From assembly GCA_027314025.1 (NCBI GenBank), contig DAHVCP010000051.1, forward strand, positions 1 to 49,288: DNA of 49,288 nt, read 5' to 3'. Numbering within the stretch: the first letter of the stretch is position 1; each line of letters starts with the position of its first letter. Under the pieces are notes generated by a model. The model did not search any database. It saw only the letters and a program-made list of their open reading frames with translations, and had not been told where the DNA came from. Both the position numbers and the translations under genes were made by a program. Below are positions 1 through 7,230 of this stretch, piece by piece. The stretch comes from Acidobacteriota bacterium. GTDB taxonomy: Bacteria > Acidobacteriota > Terriglobia > Terriglobales > SCQP01.

Positions 1-286
1 CGCCGGCGGCCGCGGGCGGCGCGACCGGAGCCGGTGCAAACAAATTGCGCAGTTCTCCGCGGTAGCGCACGGACCGCACCTCCTGCAAATAGCCCCAATG
101 CAGCGTTGGATTCGGCTGGCGCAGCAGGCGCTGGACCGCCGCGTCGCCGTTGCCGCCCCCGATCAAGTGGCCCAAGCGGTTGGAAATGCCCTCCGCCCGC
201 CATAGCAGCACGGCCGCCACCGCAACCAGAGCGGCCAGCGCGATCAATTGTCCCCGTGGGGTTGGCTTGGCGGCAGCGCGGCTCAT
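1..286 (-). CDS. Pilus-operon protein of unknown function, 3' part outside window
   Basis: The gene begins with ATG at 286-284, overlapping the pilO stop by 4 nt, and runs off the left edge, so only about 95 residues are visible. It opens with a short cytoplasmic tail rich in Ala, Lys and Pro, followed by one hydrophobic segment (about residues 14-29: LIALAALVAVAAVLLW) and then a periplasmic part that becomes Pro/Ala-rich. This is the layout of a small bitopic or lipidless pilus accessory protein. The position after pilMNO is where pilP or a functional equivalent sits in other type IV pilus operons, but I see no PilP lipobox cysteine and do not claim homology. Translational coupling to pilO supports a role in the same machine. 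Confidence 0.6.
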   Translation of the reverse strand, partial: MSRAAAKPTPRGQLIALAALVAVAAVLLWRAEGISNRLGHLIGGGNGDAAVQRLLRQPNPTLHWGYLQEVRSVRYRGELRNLFAPAPVAPPAAAG

Positions 287-876
287 TCCGCACTCCCCTT
301 CGGCGCGGCTGGCGTCGCGGTTGCCGTCCGGACGTAGCTTTCCAATTGGATCGCCAGCGCCAAGCCGTTGCCCTGCGGACCATGATTCCGGGTGGAGAGC
401 GCTACTTGGCGGACGATGAAAAACATCGGCGCGCGTTCCACGTGGTTGATGAAGCGCACCAGCGCGGCGTACTGTCCGGTGACGCGCATGGTGATGCTCA
501 GCCGCCGCAAGCCCAAATGGGCGTTGCGTGCGGGATAGAAGTGAAACGAGGCGGCATCCACGCCGGTGGTCTGCGCCATGGATTGCAGCGCTCCCAGCAG
601 GCGGAAATCGGCGGTGCGCTCACCCGGCATGCCGGCCGTCAGCAGGCGCCGGGCCTGGCGCTGGCTGGTGCGGATTTCCCCTTGCAGCTTGCGCAGTCCG
701 GCGACCTGGGCGCGCAGGACGACATAACGCGATTGGGCCCGCGCCAGCGCCGTCCCCGCCTGCTCCCGGGACGGCCCGAATGGCGACAGCAGGAACGCCA
801 GCAACATGGCATCCACCACTAGCAAGCCGGCGAACGCGATGCGCAGGCGGCGGCGCAGCTGGCCGGGCTGGTTCAT
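283..876 (-). CDS. pilO: Type IV pilus inner-membrane alignment protein PilO
   Basis: The 197-residue protein has a short cytoplasmic N-terminus, one membrane segment (about residues 12-31), a heptad-like coiled-coil stretch (about 38-78) and a C-terminal ferredoxin-like domain containing the phrase VTGQYAALVRFINHVERAP, which is typical of PilO (the G-x-Y-x-x-L-V-x-F-x-x-x-L/V-E pattern). In type IV pili PilO dimerises with PilN and links the cytoplasmic PilM-PilB motor to the secretin. Its ATG (876-874) overlaps the pilN TGA, and its TGA overlaps the start of the next gene, so it is translationally coupled on both sides. A GspM-like role in type II secretion is the alternative; linkage with pilM and pilN favours the pilus. 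Confidence 0.85.
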   Translation of the reverse strand: MNQPGQLRRRLRIAFAGLLVVDAMLLAFLLSPFGPSREQAGTALARAQSRYVVLRAQVAGLRKLQGEIRTSQRQARRLLTAGMPGERTADFRLLGALQSMAQTTGVDAASFHFYPARNAHLGLRRLSITMRVTGQYAALVRFINHVERAPMFFIVRQVALSTRNHGPQGNGLALAIQLESYVRTATATPAAPKGSAE

Positions 877-1538
877 GGCCGCCTCCCGGGCCGCGGATTA
901 AGCGCCTGCTGGCGCCGATCCGCGCTGGGGTGCAGGTCCGCCGGCCCTAGTTTGGGGCGATAAAAGGCGACGATCTCCAGCCGTACCGGCCGCCGGGCGG
1001 TTAGGCCCGTGGCGTCGTTGCTGGCGCCTGCTGTATGGCTGCTGACCTCGGAGAGTTGCGGCGCGGCGAAATCCGGAGCCTCCTCCATTTCATGTAGAAA
1101 GGGCAGGGCGGCGGTGACGCTGGGAGCGGACACGAGGATCACCAATGCGGTTTTTCCGTGGCGCTGCGCCGGGCGCAGGGATAGCAATTGCACCTGGGAC
1201 GGCAGCAACGCTTCCAGGCGCTCAAACAGCCGCGTCCAGCTCACGGCTTTCTGATCAATCAATTGATTGAGATAAGCCGCGCGATGCATGGCCGCCTGCG
1301 CGGCGGGTTGCCGCAACGCCGCCACCAGTTGCCCCCGCTGCCGCCGCAGCGGCGCCAAGCGAGCTTGCACCGCCGCGGTGCGCGCTCGCACGGTTGCCGC
1401 GGAACGCCAATTGGTAAAGGTGATCGCCGCCAGCACCACCAGCGCCACCGCCGCCAGGGCGCAGGAACCGCCCCAAATGATCCACGCCCGCCGCCGGTTC
1501 TCGCTTGGTTCACGGGCCAAGTTGAGGGCGAACCTCAT
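873..1538 (-). CDS. pilN: Type IV pilus assembly protein PilN
   Basis: The protein has 221 residues. The start was set at ATG 1538-1536 because it gives MRFALNLAREPSENRRR, the PilN cytoplasmic N-terminus that carries the conserved N-L-A/L peptide binding PilM, and because it overlaps the pilM TGA by 4 nt. The open frame extends further upstream but that part is shadow sequence. One membrane segment lies at about residues 22-45, then a helical stretch and a periplasmic ferredoxin-like domain (roughly 95-190) with the phrase LFERLEALLPSQVQLLSL, typical of PilN/GspL C-terminal domains. PilN anchors PilM at the membrane and pairs with PilO. The C-terminus (RPKLGPADLHPSADRRQQAL...) looks like a variable tail. 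Confidence 0.87.
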   Translation of the reverse strand: MRFALNLAREPSENRRRAWIIWGGSCALAAVALVVLAAITFTNWRSAATVRARTAAVQARLAPLRRQRGQLVAALRQPAAQAAMHRAAYLNQLIDQKAVSWTRLFERLEALLPSQVQLLSLRPAQRHGKTALVILVSAPSVTAALPFLHEMEEAPDFAAPQLSEVSSHTAGASNDATGLTARRPVRLEIVAFYRPKLGPADLHPSADRRQQALNPRPGRRP

Positions 1539-2548
1539 GCCGACGCTCCCGTGCCCGCCGCGCCTTCCACCTGGCCGGCCGATGCGGGCTGGGCGCCCAT
1601 GGCGCCCTCGGTGGTGTCCGGCTGCAATGCTCCGGCCACGGCGAGGTGCGACTCCGCGCCACCCCAAGCCGATGCGCCGGTGCTGACACGCGCCCAATCG
1701 CATTCCCTTTGCAGTTCCGCCACCACCGGTTCCGGAATGCCAAAGGTCAGGATGCGCGGCGCCACGATCCGTTCTTGCGGCGGAAGGTTGTCCAGAAAAT
1801 CGCGGAAAAAGGCCGCCGAGGCATGGAGATCGTCGTAGACCAGCCCGTCGGCGGTGGGGATGACGCGAAACAGCCGCGGCAACTGCTCCCACCCAAACCC
1901 GCTGGTTAAGGCGCCGGACCGCCAGCGCAGCAGCAGCGTGCCATGTCCCAGCTCCGCTCGGGCCATCAGCGCCGCCAGCCCCGCGGGCAGGACTTGCGCC
2001 GCCCGTCCCCCGGCCGCGGCGAAGGCATCTTCATATTCATTCAGGCGCTCCCGGCTGGAGGTCACCGCCACGACGCGTCGCCGCAGTCCGGAGCGCATGA
2101 CCTGTACCGCCAGCGCGGCCTGCTCGGCATCGAAGGGCAGCGTTTTGCGCAGGCGGAAGCGGACCAGCGCGTCCAGTTCCTCGGCGTGATGGGGCAGCTC
2201 CTCGAACTCCAGCAGGGCGACGCGCACGGCCAGATCCGGCAGCAGCAGCGCCGCCTCGCGGCCCGCGCCGCCGACGGCCTCCAAGCTCTGCCGCAGCGCC
2301 GCCACCAAACTGCCGGCGTCGGCGACATTGGTTTCGGTCAGTCCCGGCAGCACCGCTCCCGGCGGCAGCGGCCTTGCAGCCACCGTCTCCGGGCTGCTTC
2401 CCTGGCCGGGCCGCAGACGGGCCGCGACGATGCCGTCGGTGGCGATTTCCACTGCCACCTGCGGCGGCGGAGAATCCAGCCAGCTGGCGCCACCGGAATT
2501 CCGCGGCGACGGCGCCGCGCCGGCGGCATGGTGCAGGCCCCATTTCAT
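1535..2548 (-). CDS. pilM: Type IV pilus assembly protein PilM (actin-like)
   Basis: The 337-residue protein starts at ATG 2548-2546, overlapping the pilB TGA by 4 nt; an upstream extension of the frame is shadow. It has an actin/FtsA-like fold: strand VAVEIATDGIVAARL near residue 23, a dense alternation of strands and helices, and the phrase LDALVRFRLRKTLPFDAEQAAL (about 115-140), which resembles the PilM segment E-x-E-A-x-x-x-I-P-F. The usual phosphate-1 loop (D-x-G-S/T-x-x-x-K) is poorly kept: the first strand reads VEIATDGIVAARL. Nucleotide binding is therefore uncertain. PilM is the cytoplasmic partner that connects PilB to PilN. The C-terminus is Ala/Gly-rich and probably disordered. 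GspL's cytoplasmic half is the nearest alternative. Confidence 0.82.
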   Translation of the reverse strand: MKWGLHHAAGAAPSPRNSGGASWLDSPPPQVAVEIATDGIVAARLRPGQGSSPETVAARPLPPGAVLPGLTETNVADAGSLVAALRQSLEAVGGAGREAALLLPDLAVRVALLEFEELPHHAEELDALVRFRLRKTLPFDAEQAALAVQVMRSGLRRRVVAVTSSRERLNEYEDAFAAAGGRAAQVLPAGLAALMARAELGHGTLLLRWRSGALTSGFGWEQLPRLFRVIPTADGLVYDDLHASAAFFRDFLDNLPPQERIVAPRILTFGIPEPVVAELQRECDWARVSTGASAWGGAESHLAVAGALQPDTTEGAMGAQPASAGQVEGAAGTGASA

Positions 2549-4200
2549 CGCGTCAGCTCGATGAACGTGACCTTGTTGATCTCGCGCAGCGTGGTCACGC
2601 CGTCGCGCACCTTGTCCAGCGCCGATTGCCGCAAAAACGTCATTCCTTCCTGCCGCGCGGTGCGCCGGATTTCGGAACTCGGCCGCCGCGCCAGAATCAT
2701 CTCCCGCACCGTGTCGGTCATCTCCAACAGTTCGTGAATCGCCGTCCGGCCGCGAAAGCCGGTGCCGGCGCAGTCCAAACACCCCGCGCCTTCGTAGAAA
2801 TCCCGCTCCAGCCACTCCCCGTTCAGGCCGGAGGCCTCCAATTCGGCCCGGGAATAGCGCCGCGCCACCTTGCAGTTGGGGCAGATCATGCGCACCAGGC
2901 GCTGGGCCAGAATGCAGTTCAGCGAGCTGACGAAATTGTACGGTTCCACGCCCATGTTGAGGAAGCGCCCGATCACGTCCACCACGTTGTTGGCGTGCAC
3001 GGTGGTGAAGACCAGATGTCCGGTCAGGGCGGAGTTGATGGCGATCTGCGCCGTGTCGGTGTCGCGGATCTCGCCCACCATGATCTTGTCCGGGTCATGC
3101 CGCAAAATCGAGCGCAGCCCGCGGGCGAAGCTCAGCCCCTTTTTCTCGTTGACCGGAATCTGCGTGACGCCCTTGAGCTGGTACTCCACCGGGTCCTCGA
3201 TGGTGATGATCTTGTCTTCGTCGCTGCGGATCTCGTTCAGCGCGGCGTAGAGCGTGGTGGTTTTGCCGCTGCCGGTGGGCCCGGTGACCAGCACCATGCC
3301 GTAGGGTTCGCGGATGTAACGCCGGAATTTGCTCAGCCCGGCGGCGTCGAAGCCCACCACGTCCAAGTTGAGGTGCTGGAACTTCTCGCTCATCGCCTCC
3401 TTGTCCAGCACGCGCAGCACCGCGTCCTCGCCGTGGATGCTGGGCATGATGGAGACGCGGAAATCAATCGAGCGGCCCTTGTAGCGCACGCGGAAACGCC
3501 CATCCTGCGGCACCCGGCGCTCGGCGATATCCAGTTCGCTCATCACCTTGATGCGGGAGATGATCGGCGAATGGAACTCCCGGGCGATCGGCGCCATGGC
3601 GGGATGCAGCACGCCGTCAATGCGGTATTTGACGATCACCTCGGCATCTCCGGTTTCAATGTGGATGTCGCTGGCGCGCCGCTCCAGCGCGGTGAAGATG
3701 GTGGTGTCCACCAGCTTGATGATGGGGCTGATGTCGCCGCCCGCGGTGAGCTTCTCGATGGAGATGGTCTCGTCCGGGTTGTCCTCCTCCCGGATGACGT
3801 CCAGGGTGAAGCCTTCGGTCGCCTCTTCCAGCACGCGCTGGGATTGCTCGGTCTTTTTGAGGATCTCCGCGACCTGCGCCAGCGTCGCCACGCGCATCAG
3901 CACGCGGCGGCCGAGCAGCAGCCCCACCTCGTCAATCATCATCAATTGGCTGGGGTCGGCGATGGCCACGGTGATGCTCCGCTCGTCGCCGGCCAGGGGC
4001 ACGAAATTGTAGCGGAACATCAAGTCCACCGGCACGGTGCGGAACAGCGCCGGGTCAATGCGATAGTCCTTGAGGTCCACGAACTCGCAGCGGTACCGGC
4101 GCGCGAGCTCGCGCGCCCGCGCCGTTCCGTCGGCGGTGGCGCCGGCGGCCGACGGTGGCGCGGCGGCGAGGGTGGCGGGCAGCGAGGGGGTGGGGTTCAA
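2545..4200 (-). CDS. pilB: Type IV pilus extension ATPase PilB
   Basis: This is a 551-residue secretion/extension ATPase. An N-terminal MshEN-like domain (about residues 28-120) precedes the ATPase core: Walker A GPTGSGKTT (307-315), Asp box IITIEDPVEY (331-340), Walker B around KIMVGEIRD (372-380) and His box GHLVFTTVHANN (394-405). Four cysteines form the zinc-binding subdomain (C440, C443, C474, C477) that marks PilB/GspE and separates it from PilT. It powers pilin polymerisation at the inner membrane. The most upstream plausible start is a TTG at 4200-4198 overlapping the pilC TGA (TTGA); no ATG occurs before the conserved core, so a TTG start is inferred from coupling and length. GspE cannot be excluded from the protein alone; pilMNO neighbours decide for PilB. 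Confidence 0.92.
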   Translation of the reverse strand: MNPTPSLPATLAAAPPSAAGATADGTARARELARRYRCEFVDLKDYRIDPALFRTVPVDLMFRYNFVPLAGDERSITVAIADPSQLMMIDEVGLLLGRRVLMRVATLAQVAEILKKTEQSQRVLEEATEGFTLDVIREEDNPDETISIEKLTAGGDISPIIKLVDTTIFTALERRASDIHIETGDAEVIVKYRIDGVLHPAMAPIAREFHSPIISRIKVMSELDIAERRVPQDGRFRVRYKGRSIDFRVSIMPSIHGEDAVLRVLDKEAMSEKFQHLNLDVVGFDAAGLSKFRRYIREPYGMVLVTGPTGSGKTTTLYAALNEIRSDEDKIITIEDPVEYQLKGVTQIPVNEKKGLSFARGLRSILRHDPDKIMVGEIRDTDTAQIAINSALTGHLVFTTVHANNVVDVIGRFLNMGVEPYNFVSSLNCILAQRLVRMICPNCKVARRYSRAELEASGLNGEWLERDFYEGAGCLDCAGTGFRGRTAIHELLEMTDTVREMILARRPSSEIRRTARQEGMTFLRQSALDKVRDGVTTLREINKVTFIELTR

Positions 4201-5399
4201 TGGATCTGCGCTCCCAAGGAAAAAATCGGCAGGTACAGCGAGATCAGCACCACGGCGACGATGCTGCCCACCAAGATCAGAATCGCCGGCTCCAGCAGCG
4301 AGAGCAGCGTGGTGAGCGCCGTGCTGAGGTCTTCATCGTAGAAATCGGCCACACTGACCAGCATCTGCGGCAGCGCGCCCGTTCCTTCCCCGACCTCGAC
4401 CATCTCCACCGCCAGCGTGGGCAGCACTTTGTGCTCGCTCAGCGCCTGGGAGAGCTGCTGGCCCTCCCGAACCCGCTGCGTGCCGGCCCGCAGGCCTTGG
4501 CGCAGATGGCGGCTGCGCAGCGCGGATCCCGCGGTTTCCAGCGCCGCAGGCAGCGGAATCCCGCCTTGCAGCAGGGTCCCCAGCGTTCGCGACAACATGG
4601 CCGCTTGGTATTTCCACCACATTTCGCCGACCACGGGCAGGTGCAGGAACGCGGTGTCAATGCGCGCGCCCAGCGGGGTTTTCTGCATGATGAGCAGGAA
4701 GCCCGCCACGATGCCGACCAGCGCCAGCGGCGCCGCCCAAAAGTAATGCTTGGCCGCTTCGCCAAACGCCAGCATGTACACGGTGATGGTCGGCAGCTTC
4801 GCCCCCAGCGAGCTATACAGCTTGCCGAAGCGCGGCACCACGAACGTGACCAGGAAGATCAGCACCACGAATACCATCACCAGCAGGAAGGCGGGATACA
4901 CCAGGGAACTGACCAGCTTGCGCCGGATCGAGGCCGCGAGCCGCTGGTATTGGTGGTAGCGGCGCAATACCTCTTCTAAATTGCCGCTGCGCTCCCCGGC
5001 CATCAGGGTAGTGGTATAGATTTCCGGGACGCCGGGCTGGCGGCGAAAGGCTTCGGACAACAAATCGCCGCCCCGGATGCGCTCCAGCACCGCCGCCAAT
5101 AGCGCTTGCAACTTCGGATCCCGCGCCCGTTTGGCTAACAGCTCCACGGCGCGCAGGATCGGCAGGCCGGCGTGAATTAAGGTGATGAATTGCTGGTTGA
5201 AGGTCAGAAATGTATCTTGCCGCACCCGCGCTTGGCGCTGCCGCCAACCGGCCAAGGCCCCGCGCCGCGGTTGGATGGAATAGACTAGGTACCCTTGTTG
5301 CAGGAGCCGCTCGCGCAACTCCTTCTCGGTGGCCGCGTCCTCTGGTTGATGCAACCAATGGCCGCGTTCGTTCAACGCTCTGACCATGAATTGGGGCAT
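4197..5399 (-). CDS. pilC: Type IV pilus platform protein PilC
   Basis: This 400-residue GspF/PilC-family inner-membrane protein contains two copies of the family domain, beginning near FLTFNQQFITLIHAGLPI and MLSRTLGTLLQGGIPL. Each is followed by hydrophobic segments (about residues 160-185, 208-235 and 365-390), giving three predicted membrane spans. The start at ATG 5399 gives MPQFMVRALNERG, the expected ubiquitin-like N-terminal strand; an in-frame start 36 nt upstream would add a non-conserved leader. PilC is the platform that PilB rotates. It is the first gene of the operon; pilB follows with a TTGA overlap. The region upstream (5400-5650) would hold the operon promoter and contains a perfect palindrome, annotated separately. 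Confidence 0.9.
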   Translation of the reverse strand: MPQFMVRALNERGHWLHQPEDAATEKELRERLLQQGYLVYSIQPRRGALAGWRQRQARVRQDTFLTFNQQFITLIHAGLPILRAVELLAKRARDPKLQALLAAVLERIRGGDLLSEAFRRQPGVPEIYTTTLMAGERSGNLEEVLRRYHQYQRLAASIRRKLVSSLVYPAFLLVMVFVVLIFLVTFVVPRFGKLYSSLGAKLPTITVYMLAFGEAAKHYFWAAPLALVGIVAGFLLIMQKTPLGARIDTAFLHLPVVGEMWWKYQAAMLSRTLGTLLQGGIPLPAALETAGSALRSRHLRQGLRAGTQRVREGQQLSQALSEHKVLPTLAVEMVEVGEGTGALPQMLVSVADFYDEDLSTALTTLLSLLEPAILILVGSIVAVVLISLYLPIFSLGAQIH

Positions 5400-5538
5400 G
5401 AAACAATTGGCTGCGGCGCCCGGCTCGGCCCGCAAGCGGTGCTACGGAAGAGGGTAGCTCGATTTTAGCATTAGCCCCAGAACGGGAGCGATACTGCCCA
5501 GATTCCGGCCCGAAGGCTAGTGCGGGGACGGCAGCGTA

Positions 5539-5555
5539 TGGCACATTTGGTGCCA
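5539..5555. promoter_or_regulatory. Operator-like palindrome upstream of pilC
   Basis: TGGCAC-N5-GTGCCA, a perfect 6-5-6 inverted repeat, lies 140 nt upstream of the pilC start. The half-site spacing (11 bp centre to centre) would put both half-sites on one face of the helix, as expected for a dimeric regulator. It resembles half of a sigma-54 promoter (TGGCAC) but lacks a TTGCA -12 element at the right distance. The function is inferred from position only. Confidence 0.35.
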
Positions 5556-5663
5556 ATTCGTGGGCACGATTTGATGTGGATTTGACGTTCTCGGGATGCA
5601 GCCTTGATTTTGGTTCGGTACGCTGAATCCAATCCTCAAGTAGTTCCTTCACTCACACCCAAA

Positions 5664-5728
5664 GCGGGAAGGGGTAATTCCCGCACGCAGCGGCCCTGCG
5701 GGTTCCCGACCCGCAGGGCTTTTTTTTT
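5664..5728 (+). terminator. Tandem hairpins ending in a strong intrinsic terminator
   Basis: Two consecutive perfect hairpins lie on the plus strand. The first pairs 5664-5670 with 5678-5684 (GCGGGAA/TTCCCGC, 7-nt loop). The second pairs 5693-5702 with 5710-5719 (10 bp, GCCCTGCGGG/CCCGCAGGGC, 7-nt loop TTCCCGA) and is followed by nine T (5720-5728). This is a textbook Rho-independent terminator, yet no plus-strand gene lies upstream in the window: pilC is on the other strand. It therefore either ends a short non-coding RNA that starts in 5560-5650 or acts as an attenuator in the leader of the GH18-like gene at 5840. Confidence 0.85.
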
Positions 5729-5839
5729 GCCCCGGGCCCGAAAGTGCTTCCAAAGCTGACGCGGGTCGTCCCTGCTCCCTACCGTTGGCGACTCTGGCGC
5801 CGGCTTTCGTTTTCCTGGTGGATGGGAGATGCTGAGTCC

Positions 5840-6970
5840 ATGCGTAAACCGTTCGCGGTAGTGGCCGGCATTTTCGCCGGTGTCATGGCGGCCCTGTGGG
5901 CGCCGGGCGCGGCTCTGGCCGCGGCGCCGCCACAAGTGCTGATGTATGCCGTCAATAGTCCCGGATCGCTGGCCGATTTTGCGGCGCGCGCCCGGCAAAT
6001 TGACATCATCGCGCCCCAGGTTTTCGTGATGAACGCCAAGGGACAGGTGACCGGCCGGGTGCCCGCCATCATCGTTCGCCTCGCCGCGCGGGATCACATC
6101 AAGCTCATGCCCCTGGTGACCAATGCCGGGTTCAGCCTGGCGGTTATGGACGCGGTCCTGCATTCGCCGGCGGCCGAGCGCCGCATGATCGCGGATCTGG
6201 CTCGCGACGGCCGCGTGGGCCATTGGTGGGGCGTGCAATTCGATTTCGAGCACATACCCTCGCGGGACCGCGCCCGATACAGCCGCCTGGCGGCCGCAGC
6301 GGAGCGCGCATTCCACCGCGAAGGACTGAAGTTCAGCGTCACCATCGTGCCGCGTATTTCCAGCAATCCGCGGGCGTTTTCCGCCGGCGGCTGGAAAACA
6401 TGGTCCGGCGTTTACGACTATCGTGCACTCGGCCGGCACACCGATTTCGTGACGGTGATGACGTATTCGGAGCACAGTGGCCTGACCGCGCCGGGGCCGG
6501 TCAGCGGCATGCCCTGGATCCGCGCCTGTGTACGCTACGCCCTGCGCTTCATGCCGGCGTCGAAAGTGTCCATCGGAGCGGCGTTTTACTCGACCGAATG
6601 GAGGGGGCGGCCGGGCACGCCCGTTCCGCATGTGGCGGCGATCCCGGCCCAATACCAGCCCTTGCATCCCAGCCCATGGAAAGCGCGGGGCGGCGGCAGC
6701 GCTTGGCTGGAGGCGCTATGGCGGCATTATCCCGGACGTTGGGATCCGGCGCAGCAAGTCTACGTAACGATCCATCGCGGGCCCCAGGCGACACGCGTGA
6801 TCTGGTGGAGCCGCGCCCGTAGCCTCCAGGCGCTCTGGCGGCTCACCCAACGGGAGCACTTGGCCGGCATTTCCGCCTGGAGGCTGGGGCAGGAGGATCC
6901 CAACGCTTGGCGCGTGCTGCCCGGCGCTGGAGGCGCCGGGCGAACGGCTTCCTCGGCTACCGGCCGCTAA
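5840..6970 (+). CDS. Secreted GH18-like glycoside hydrolase (YaaH/chitinase-like)
   Basis: The 376-residue protein has a clear signal peptide (MRKPFAVVAGIFAGVMAALW..., cleavage near ALAAAP, residues 26-30). The mature part follows the TIM-barrel order of the YaaH/spore-hydrolase branch of GH18: strand IDIIAPQVFVMN, strand IKLMPLVTNAGF, then GVQFDFEHI (131-139), which matches the catalytic strand pattern hydrophobic-x-h-D-h-E with Glu137 as likely proton donor, then LKFSVTIVPRI, FVTVMTYSEHSG and a late strand VIWWSRARSL. Targets would be chitin-like or peptidoglycan beta-1,4 links; which one cannot be told from sequence. ATG 5840 was chosen because it directly precedes the signal peptide and has a GGGAGA about 10 nt upstream. 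The gene stands alone behind a strong terminator. Confidence 0.75.
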   Translation: MRKPFAVVAGIFAGVMAALWAPGAALAAAPPQVLMYAVNSPGSLADFAARARQIDIIAPQVFVMNAKGQVTGRVPAIIVRLAARDHIKLMPLVTNAGFSLAVMDAVLHSPAAERRMIADLARDGRVGHWWGVQFDFEHIPSRDRARYSRLAAAAERAFHREGLKFSVTIVPRISSNPRAFSAGGWKTWSGVYDYRALGRHTDFVTVMTYSEHSGLTAPGPVSGMPWIRACVRYALRFMPASKVSIGAAFYSTEWRGRPGTPVPHVAAIPAQYQPLHPSPWKARGGGSAWLEALWRHYPGRWDPAQQVYVTIHRGPQATRVIWWSRARSLQALWRLTQREHLAGISAWRLGQEDPNAWRVLPGAGGAGRTASSATGR

Positions 6971-7230
6971 CTCGGCTCCCGGGCAAACCGAGCGCGACGA
7001 CCGCGGCCACGGGACATCGTCCCACGCGGCGGCGCTAGTTTCAGCATTCGCTTCCGCTTCGGGGCCCGGAGCAGCGCCGCGGCAGCGCCCAACATACCGG
7101 TCTCGGGGCCAGTGGCAGGCAGGGATACTGGCCGAAAACTGTCCTTCGCCAACCGACGCAAAACGTCCGCGCGGCCATAATCTGGCAGCTCCCGCCTAGT
7201 TTTGGCCATCGGGCGGGCACGCGGACGGGA

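Noticed and set aside
5539..5555. Sigma-54 promoter (-24/-12) for pilC
   Set aside because: TGGCAC is present but no TTGC(A/T) lies 5 nt further; the partner GTGCCA makes it a palindrome.
5693..5719. T-arm of a tRNA (stem GCGGG/CCCGC with a 7-nt loop)
   Set aside because: The loop TTCCCGA lacks the TTCRA pattern, no acceptor, D or anticodon arms can be drawn, and a T9 run follows; it is a terminator.
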